From an uncultured Oscillospiraceae bacterium (GTDB lineage Bacteria > Bacillota > Clostridia > Oscillospirales > Oscillospiraceae), in assembly GCA_910588045.1 (NCBI GenBank), contig CAJUPS010000065.1:1-20142 (forward strand): 20,142 nt of DNA. The letters run 5' to 3'. The notes under the pieces are model-generated. The model was not told the DNA's origin. It was given only the letters and a program-made list of their open reading frames with translations, and did not search any database. Made by a program: the position numbers and the translations under genes. Positions 15,701 to 20,142 of the stretch are shown here, piece by piece. Position 1 is the stretch's first letter. Each line of letters begins with the position of its first letter.

Positions 15701-17606
15701 GCAGCTCGTAAGCGCGGACATATCCGAAGTGATCGAAGTACATGATGTACTCGGTCTTCTCGTCCATGGTCTTGAGCAGACCCTGCATATCCGTAGCATT
15801 GGTAATGCCGGACTGGCCATACTCTTCACCATCGGTAGTGGTGATCTTGTCATCGCGCCAGTTGTAGACGTTGACGGTCTTGGTGACATCCTTGGCAGGT
15901 TCGACCAGCCACTGGCCGTCGATCAAGGCGGCAATTACCTTGTCACCCACGGCGGGAGTGTTGCCATCCATGTAGCGGACGGTAGCGTGCTCCTCATCGA
16001 AGCCGTTGTACTCAACATAGGTCTTGTCACCCTTAGTGTAGGTGTCAAGAGCCTCGTCCAGCCGGGAGCGAGTCAGGAAGGCGTAATCGCAGACACCGTC
16101 CAGATCGTTGTCGATAAACTTCACCCACTCACCATTGGCAGAGGTGCCCCAGCTGATTTCATAGGACAGCTCATTGATGTACTTGTCAACGAACTCGTTG
16201 TAGGAGATCTCATCGGAAATATCATCCTTGGTCTGGGTAGCGACATAGACGCGGCCAATGTAATTGTTATTGGTGGTGTTGTCGCTATTCCAATAAATAC
16301 CATTGGAGCGATAGAAGATGCTCTGGATGTTATCCATATCGAACGCAGTGATCTGGCTGGCAGGAGTCTTAGCCAAGACAGAAGCGTTGCAGACAGGAAT
16401 TACTCTGTGGTACACATAGTCGTAGTGAGCGCCGTTGTTAGGCGTTACGTTGGCAACAGCAAGCTTGGCACTATTGCTGGTTGTGGTAAACCAAGCATTA
16501 GCGATACCAACACGAGCAATGTCGTCCGTGTAAGCCTTCAGCTCAGTAGCAGTCAGATGAACGCTCATCTCATACTCAATACGGTAGTCAGAGCTGTTGT
16601 AGCCGCTGCGGCCGAAGTTGGTGTAGAACTCGGTGCCGGAACCCTGAGACATATCAGCAGTGGAGGCGAACTTGGAGGCGGTGCTGATGTCGGTGGCAGC
16701 TCCGGTCTCAGTGACATTGTTCAGGTCGGTGTCGTCCATATCCAGAACGGTGGAACCGGTGATATAGACGTGCTGACGCATACCAATGTCGGTGATCTCG
16801 GTGGTGACAGCCAGGTCACGGATGTCATCAGCGGCCACTTCCAGCTTGGTCTTGCCGTTGGCCAGGACGGAGGTGCCATACAGGTTGGCAAACTCGTTGG
16901 CCACGATGACGCCCTCGAGCTCCTCGAGCTTGAAGTGCTCATAACCGAGGGTCTTGCCGTTCTTGACATAGCCGTTGAGAACGGTGTAATCGACCATCTC
17001 GGTCAGCAGGGCGCGGAAGAGGATCTCAGCAACCAGCTCACGGGGAGCGTTGGAGCCCAGCTGGGCCTCCATGACGTTGTCGATGATGCCGATCTCCTTA
17101 GCCTTGGCGGCGGTGTTGATCTCCCACTGGGGACCCTCAAACTCGCCGTTGCGGCCGTAGCCCATGGCGCGCAGGATCATGGCCAGGGTGGCGTAACCGG
17201 AGATCTTCCCGTTGGGGTTGAACTTGGAAGCGCTCTCGCCCTTGATGATCTGAGCGTTGTGGCAGTAGTTGATGTAACCACGGGCCCACTCAGCCTTGTC
17301 CAGGTCGGTGAAGCTGGTGGTCATGTTGGTGTAGATGGAAGCCTGGGCATCCTCGGCGTCGCCGGTGGCGATACGATAGATGATGGTGGCAACCTCTGCA
17401 CGGGTGATCTCACCCTTGGGACGGAAGGTGTTGTCTTCGGCATAGCCCTTGAAGACCTTCAAGCCCTCCAGGACGTTCACGGCGGTCTGGTAGTTTTCAC
17501 TAATGTCAGACGCATCCTTGAAGTCCGCGGCGCTGGCGGTAGCCATGAGCGAGAGGCTCATAACGAGGGCCAGCACCAGTGCGAGAATCTTCTTGAGATT
17601 TCTCAT
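12783..17606 (-). CDS. giant S-layer-type protein with three N-terminal SLH domains
   Basis: This 1607-residue secreted protein is a strong candidate for the main S-layer protein. A signal peptide (1-26, ending ATASA) precedes three SLH domains at about 28-85, 99-160 and 160-215 (for example FKDASDISENYQTAVNVLEG, ITRAEVATIIYRIATG, then WARGYINYCHNAQIIKG). These bind pyruvylated wall polymer. The remaining 1390 residues are Thr/Asn/Ala/Val-rich beta structure with no catalytic motif I can see; the last 400 or so residues look like tandem Ig-like or bacterial surface modules. Cys is very rare, as usual for S-layer proteins. Domain order is opposite to that of the SLH protein at 5441-8362. AAAAGGAGG lies 11 bases before the ATG. 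A strong promoter, long leader and strong terminator fit high expression. Confidence 0.92.
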   Translation of the reverse strand: MRNLKKILALVLALVMSLSLMATASAADFKDASDISENYQTAVNVLEGLKVFKGYAEDNTFRPKGEITRAEVATIIYRIATGDAEDAQASIYTNMTTSFTDLDKAEWARGYINYCHNAQIIKGESASKFNPNGKISGYATLAMILRAMGYGRNGEFEGPQWEINTAAKAKEIGIIDNVMEAQLGSNAPRELVAEILFRALLTEMVDYTVLNGYVKNGKTLGYEHFKLEELEGVIVANEFANLYGTSVLANGKTKLEVAADDIRDLAVTTEITDIGMRQHVYITGSTVLDMDDTDLNNVTETGAATDISTASKFASTADMSQGSGTEFYTNFGRSGYNSSDYRIEYEMSVHLTATELKAYTDDIARVGIANAWFTTTSNSAKLAVANVTPNNGAHYDYVYHRVIPVCNASVLAKTPASQITAFDMDNIQSIFYRSNGIYWNSDNTTNNNYIGRVYVATQTKDDISDEISYNEFVDKYINELSYEISWGTSANGEWVKFIDNDLDGVCDYAFLTRSRLDEALDTYTKGDKTYVEYNGFDEEHATVRYMDGNTPAVGDKVIAALIDGQWLVEPAKDVTKTVNVYNWRDDKITTTDGEEYGQSGITNATDMQGLLKTMDEKTEYIMYFDHFGYVRAYELPGGTQYALITEIYANNNFNGNIVRNTPMTVELTAGDADTAEYTLSNGSTSEFIALAPWTLSSSVVGTYSYNNWLQPAIAHLGVTRTGCGPVRATPSFANTGNYSFWPAWRQIVRAGIVPGTTSNGVISQEFKYGTQNIGINNAAQQNVTSYTNVGIVNINDNTATVTGAAQLALDSNGNLRTFPNGQVRYAVEYVQLSTAPVVADQTMYTVNANYGDYGNRFVNATHETEFYIVYDGGVHYFKDYVNMPALTAENNIHAAYAVARDTSADNAAAPYWVADVIVYEVQNWNDDTRTSVALAYYNQSRTTGDTQLLKTLSNVTGGPEVDLVPAPLTWGADRGSFGDFSGYKFYQVWNGSDVTDGQMTARKITAIPETGKAYADYGIRVGTVTRVNLNAELGGYITVNVPTTNALGALVNTEYSVSVSDNVYSITNDRELGSTNDYNEANKLRYSKVTSDQVLAGDRVIIQGGKPTDANWISSAYIVDLGNPTTTAANYPLWTATSPFLKVAGGLYDQILADQRKTPAAGDDCKVVVKYVVPNDYPAVADKTLATIKQGNTVTIADLLTKGNTGITPKGLMATKIEAPTANGTLSATLSDNSTTTTTSGANTVATDANGFKAASYAITTSTVDKIEITITYAWANYTITGGTYTPPTPSVAGVSGVSVNGTALASAATTTARYGNGSKNVDLVVTLDKPYDSDTQDLVVTVYKTGTAAPNRVIYANPTVSPSYGGTSFTTSFEMPDENVTVDVEILAKATNITVSGDANVTGITSWGSGVVSSTAWDNDSATAKAYGATVIQPTIAGGKMIDTVTVTATNANGAAVTMTEGTHYTVDAAAGTVTLTTACAGLNVTVSVTTKDYVTLYDVTAVTAVAADPTEWKGQITVSTGSYGNNTPVTFTSDTAVSALEGVAAGTPIYVIVNGNYQNAPTITVTDPTKGTLTGPHSVTNPQPNCWYYLLNGISGDVEISVLVP

Positions 17607-17638
17607 GGTGGATTTTTCCTCCTTTTAATTTTCTGAGG

Positions 17639-17700
17639 ATAAAAGTTATGACTTTTGCAAATTGGCAAAAAAGTTGCGTACTTTTTCATCAAGTTGGCAA
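17639..17700 (-). repeat. tandem 32-nt hairpin repeat in the S-layer leader
   Basis: Two contiguous imperfect copies (17700-17669 and 17668-17639, read on the minus strand) each begin TTGCCAA-Y-TTG and end in a small palindrome of the form AAAAGT-N-ACTTTT. They lie immediately upstream of the S-layer ribosome site, inside the transcribed leader. The pattern suggests an mRNA stability or translation-control element. Confidence 0.65.
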
Positions 17701-17843
17701 TTATCAAGCCCCTTACCTCAATTTTGTAAGCCCCGGAAGTAACCACCCTTCTATTCGCACCGGAGCACATACCGTGGCTAGCCGGTCCCGTATCTGTTCC
17801 GGGGAGAACAGTCGGGCAGGGCGTTTCGAGGTTTACAGTTGGG

Positions 17844-17872
17844 AGTTTATCACGGGGATTTTCGTTTGTCAA
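17844..17872 (-). promoter_or_regulatory. promoter of the S-layer gene, with long leader
   Basis: On the minus strand TTGACA (17867-17872) and TAAACT (17844-17849) are 17 bp apart. Transcription from near 17837 gives a leader of about 230 nt. The leader also contains a 6-bp hairpin (17794-17799 with 17806-17811) before the tandem repeat at 17639-17700. Long structured leaders are common for highly expressed S-layer genes. Confidence 0.75.
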
Positions 17873-17880
17873 TGGGATTG

Positions 17881-18749
17881 GGGTGGTTGTAACAGAAGCG
17901 TAACATTGCGGCCCTGCGGGCCGCGGCCGCTTTGCCGCCGCTGCGCGGCGGCCCCGGCTTAATCTTGTTTTAGATTCGCCCCTGCCGGGGCAAGGGCTTA
18001 CTTTTCTTGCTTCGCCAAGAAAAGTAACAAAAGAAGGCGACTCAGGGGGCTTCGCCTCCCTGAGAACCCCTCACTACGGGGGTGTTTATTTACGCTACGA
18101 CCTGGGAGACTGCTTGTTCTGCGGAGTGCTATGGGCCGATGCCGCCTCGCTGCTTCGGCGCACGGTTCTAGCGGGGGGCTTACGCGGCACTTTGGCGCGG
18201 TGGGCACCGTCGTTAGGTGGTCCCCCTTGCAGGGGGTCTCACTTTAACAGGGCGTCAGCCGGAGTTCTACAAGTACCAGACCACTAGATCAGATGCCCGT
18301 AGGACCTGATATTCGGTGGCTTCGCCTAACCCAATACGCACCGCACTTCGCAAATCCCCCGCATAGGGAGCGGCGCTCCGAGCCGCTCCCGCCAAGGGGT
18401 TCTTAGACCGTAGGTCTAAGCGCGTTTTTGCCTACTTTTGCCGCGCGGCAAAAGTAGGCGCGGAGTCCGGGGCCGCGTAGGTCCCGGGCCTTCGACGGAG
18501 AAGAAGCTAAACAAACTGCCCGCGGGGACGTCATTTAGCCGCCTTCGGCGTCTAAACGACCGTCCCGGCACTCGGCCAGTAGCTGAGCGCCTAAGCGCGG
18601 CAGAGAAGATCAGGCCGGGTGGGCCAGATTTTCTTTTTTATATGTAGGGCAAAAAGGGGAAAAGTTGCCGGGAAACGTGCAACCGGGGGAGAAAAAATTT
18701 TTTCTGCTGAAAATCCCCAGGCAGGAAACGGTGCATTTGAACTTTTTGT
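17881..18749. repeat. non-coding block of extragenic palindromes
   Basis: No credible gene was found in these 870 bases. The block is a mosaic of palindromes. It includes GCGGCCC-TGC-GGGCCGC (17908-17924, repeated at 19949-19965), a 12-bp hairpin at 17998-18009 with 18016-18027, a CTCAGGG/CCCTGAG hairpin near 18040-18064, the 99-bp repeat at 18391-18489 and a TTTAG/CTAAA hairpin near 18535-18557. Short open frames crossing these palindromes have no ribosome sites. This resembles REP/BIME-type repeats; transcription is not evident. Confidence 0.65.
18391..18489 (+). repeat. left copy of a 99-bp inverted repeat
   Basis: This copy matches the reverse complement of 20044-20142 at 95 of 99 positions. 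It contains a perfect 30-bp palindrome (18430-18459; centre GCCGCGCGGC) and a hairpin TTAGACC-GTA-GGTCTAA (18403-18419). It lies about 260 bp left of the promoter of the membrane protein / metallopeptidase cassette. Confidence 0.9.
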
Positions 18750-18778
18750 TTGACAATTTTTTGCATTTGCTATATACT
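18750..18778 (+). promoter_or_regulatory. consensus promoter TTGACA-N17-TATACT
   Basis: TTGACA (18750-18755) and TATACT (18773-18778) are 17 bp apart in an A/T-rich stretch. It would transcribe the membrane protein / metallopeptidase pair from about 18785. Confidence 0.85.
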
Positions 18779-18779
18779 A

Positions 18780-19310
18780 TTGACAAGAGTATTCTCCCGG
18801 TATGACCAGCTGTTCGCCGCCACGGACGGCCTTTTTCCTTCCCTATCAAGACAGAGAGAAGAGGGATGCGATACGCGAAAATTATTAGGTGCGGTCTCCA
18901 CCTATTGGGTAGCTCTGGAAAATAATATTTTCAAGAACTATTTTGACGCACTGTTCGGCTTCATCCCGCTGGTGCTGCTCCCAGCGGCGTCCCTCCTCCC
19001 CGCCCTGCGGATCAGTGAGGCTGGCCTATGGAACTATACCTTCCCCATCGCCTCCATCAGCATTGCGGGAATCTATGACGCCTATGGCCGGTGGGAAGAG
19101 CACAAATCAAGGAACCTCAAGCTGGGCATCAGAATAGCTCTGAATTGTATGGCGCTGCTCCTCTCGGCCATACTAGTACAATTAAATTGCAGCACTTTTG
19201 TGAGATGTATCCCGGGATTCCTGCTTACAGCCTGCGGCCTTGCGCTGCTGGGCGAGATCTGGATGAGAGTCAGAACATCCATCGAAATGAGCGAATGGTA
19301 TCGCGGTTGA
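18780..19310 (+). CDS. four-helix membrane protein, start unclear and possibly frameshifted
   Basis: I do not recognise this protein. The frame is open from 18750 to 19310 and encodes four hydrophobic segments (around FGFIPLVLLPAASLLPAL, FPIASISIAGIYDAY, IALNCMALLLSAILVQL and IPGFLLTACGLALLGEIW) with charged loops, ending in a cytoplasmic-looking tail. No good in-frame start with a ribosome site exists: TTG at 18780 lies at the edge of the promoter. An ATG at 18866 in another frame would encode MRYAK and join this frame after LLGAVSTYW if one A of the A4 run at 18878-18881 were absent. So the gene is either frameshifted, affected by a sequence error, or uses an unusual start. It is followed 16 bp later by an ImmA/IrrE-type peptidase gene, probably in one operon. 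Confidence 0.6.
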   Translation: MTRVFSRYDQLFAATDGLFPSLSRQREEGCDTRKLLGAVSTYWVALENNIFKNYFDALFGFIPLVLLPAASLLPALRISEAGLWNYTFPIASISIAGIYDAYGRWEEHKSRNLKLGIRIALNCMALLLSAILVQLNCSTFVRCIPGFLLTACGLALLGEIWMRVRTSIEMSEWYRG

Positions 19311-19326
19311 GAGAGGGAGGTCAATC

Positions 19327-19896
19327 ATGTTTTTTAATAATAAGAAATTATCCGTCGAGAGAATGATCGAACTGGAGGATAAGCTGGCAAACAGCCAGCT
19401 GGCGGAGATCGGATTTGCTAAGACGGACGAAGAACTGGCAAAGATTTTGAACCTTGCCATTGAGGTCGTCGATGACCGTGCGCTGCCCAAGGACACGGAG
19501 GCCACGCTGACACAGAGTGATGACCTGCAATATTTCGGACTGATCCGGGTCAAGCAAAAATACAGGCGCAGTGTATTTGCCTGCATCCATGAAATCATAC
19601 ACTATGTATTCGATGTGGGATGCGGAAACCGCGTGACGGAGACCTTCGAGAGGAAGGTCCGGGGGAAAACCCGCGACGAGCACGAGCAGGACATCAATTA
19701 CATGGCCGCTTCCTATTCTATGCCTTTTGTACAAATAAAGCAAGCAATAAAACACTATAACGACAGTTCTCCCAGGATGGACGAATTGGTATTTGTCCAT
19801 GATCTGTGTCAGAAATATGGACAGGAGAGGGAATCCGTTCTGCGCAGAATACGAGAGGTCAAGCGCATCGACAGAGAGAGAAGGGAAAGAATTTAG
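19327..19896 (+). CDS. ImmA/IrrE-family metallopeptidase
   Basis: This 189-residue protein is a zinc metallopeptidase of the ImmA/IrrE (M78) family, whose known members cleave partner repressors to derepress mobile-element or stress genes. The active site is HEIIHYVFD (HExxH near residues 96-100). A downstream helix carries the third ligand region, EHEQDINYMAASYSMPF, the usual E...AA...MP pattern. The N-terminus is a short helical region with no helix-turn-helix of its own, and the C-terminus is basic. GGGAGG six bases upstream fixes the ATG. The adjacent gene encodes a membrane protein, not the usual Xre-type repressor substrate, so the substrate is unknown. A membrane-linked sensing or defence role is inference. 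Confidence 0.85.
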   Translation: MFFNNKKLSVERMIELEDKLANSQLAEIGFAKTDEELAKILNLAIEVVDDRALPKDTEATLTQSDDLQYFGLIRVKQKYRRSVFACIHEIIHYVFDVGCGNRVTETFERKVRGKTRDEHEQDINYMAASYSMPFVQIKQAIKHYNDSSPRMDELVFVHDLCQKYGQERESVLRRIREVKRIDRERRERI

Positions 19897-19904
19897 TCCC
19901 CGTG

Positions 19905-19944
19905 AAAAAGCTGAGTTCCACGATAGGTGGAACTCAGCTTTTTT
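19905..19944 (+). terminator. intrinsic terminator of the metallopeptidase operon
   Basis: A perfect 17-bp stem (19905-19921 with 19927-19943) with a 5-nt loop ends in a T6 run (19939-19944), eight bases after the stop codon. The A-rich 5' side makes it work in both directions. Confidence 0.9.
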
Positions 19945-19948
19945 ATTT

Positions 19949-20021
19949 GCGGCCCTGCGGGCCGCTCCGCTTTTCCGCGTCTTATAGGCGCGGCGGTTTG
20001 ATCTGCCGCCCTGCGGGCGGC
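19949..20021. repeat. paired G/C-rich palindromes right of the cassette
   Basis: GCGGCCC-TGC-GGGCCGC (19949-19965) is identical to 17908-17924. GCCGCCC-TGC-GGGCGGC (20005-20021) is a related hairpin with the same TGC loop. No gene is seen between 19897 and the window end. Confidence 0.7.
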
Positions 20022-20043
20022 GTCCGCTTGTTTCTTTTCGATA

Positions 20044-20142
20044 GCCCGGGGCCTACGCGGCCCCGGACTCCGCGCCTACTTTTGCCGCGCGGCAAAAGTA
20101 GGCAAAAACGCGCTTAAACCTACGGTTTAAGAATCCCTTGGC
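20044..20142 (-). repeat. right copy of the 99-bp inverted repeat, reaching the window edge
   Basis: This is the reverse complement of 18391-18489 with four differences, and contains the same 30-bp palindrome at 20074-20103. Its small hairpin reads TTAAACC-GTA-GGTTTAA, so two of the four differences preserve pairing. The repeat may extend beyond the window. Confidence 0.9.

Noticed and set aside
12927..17636. 1569-codon open frame on the plus strand, antisense to the S-layer gene
   Set aside because: It mirrors codon bias of the S-layer gene, has no ribosome site, signal peptide or recognisable fold, and the opposite strand has SLH domains and a proper promoter and terminator.
17603..17872. 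89-codon minus-strand open frame in the S-layer leader
   Set aside because: Its start coincides with the -35 box and it has no ribosome site. The stretch is better explained as a structured leader.
18438..18647. 69-codon plus-strand open frame in the palindrome block
   Set aside because: It starts inside the 30-bp palindrome of the inverted repeat and has no ribosome site.
17881..18749. CRISPR array, tRNA or rRNA in the repeat-rich block
   Set aside because: The repeats are unequal palindromes without regular spacers, and no T-loop, acceptor-stem or rRNA signature was found.

Overview
The window looks like a chromosomal piece of a high-GC gut Firmicute, probably Oscillospiraceae (Flavonifractor / Lawsonibacter / Oscillibacter-like). 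This rests on G/C-rich third codon positions, strong AGGAGG ribosome binding sites, consensus TTGACA-N17-TATAAT-type promoters, Gram-positive lipoprotein and SLH surface proteins, and abundant G/C-rich extragenic palindromes. The genus is inference. No rRNA, tRNA, CRISPR array or transposase was seen.

Layout. Bases 1-2479 (+) hold the end of an ABC import operon: a 5'-truncated ATPase and its lipoprotein solute-binding protein. Bases 2494-4992 (+) hold a promoter, an early terminator, then a compact cluster of a small four-helix membrane protein, a ComEC-like metallo-beta-lactamase-fold protein and a HAD-like hydrolase, closed by a bidirectional terminator. A CsoR/RcnR-type metal-sensing repressor with a His-rich tail lies convergently at 4997-5344 (-), with a candidate operator at its promoter.

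Bases 5441-12288 form a cell-surface and sensing block. A 973-residue surface protein (beta-helix-like repeats, InlB-type repeat, three C-terminal SLH domains, -) is divergent from a LytTR response regulator / GHKL histidine kinase operon (+). An orphan phage-tail-fibre-like gene follows.

Bases 12347-12697, between two strong terminators, hold the most interesting element. A consensus promoter drives a short RNA with a 27-codon basic ORF behind a perfect but sequestered Shine-Dalgarno. The RNA has a UUCG hairpin at its 5' end, long-range 5'-3' pairing, and its own terminator. A second consensus promoter inside that terminator fires back across the ORF. This is the architecture of a type I toxin-antitoxin or another antisense-controlled peptide locus; I do not recognise the peptide.

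Bases 12783-17606 (-) encode a 1607-residue S-layer-type protein with three N-terminal SLH domains and a leader of about 230 nt containing a tandem 32-nt hairpin repeat. Bases 17881-18749 are non-coding and packed with palindromes. Bases 18750-19944 (+) hold a two-gene cassette, a four-helix membrane protein and an ImmA/IrrE-type metallopeptidase, enclosed by a 99-bp inverted repeat (18391-18489 and 20044-20142). Its two copies differ by a compensatory base-pair change in a hairpin.
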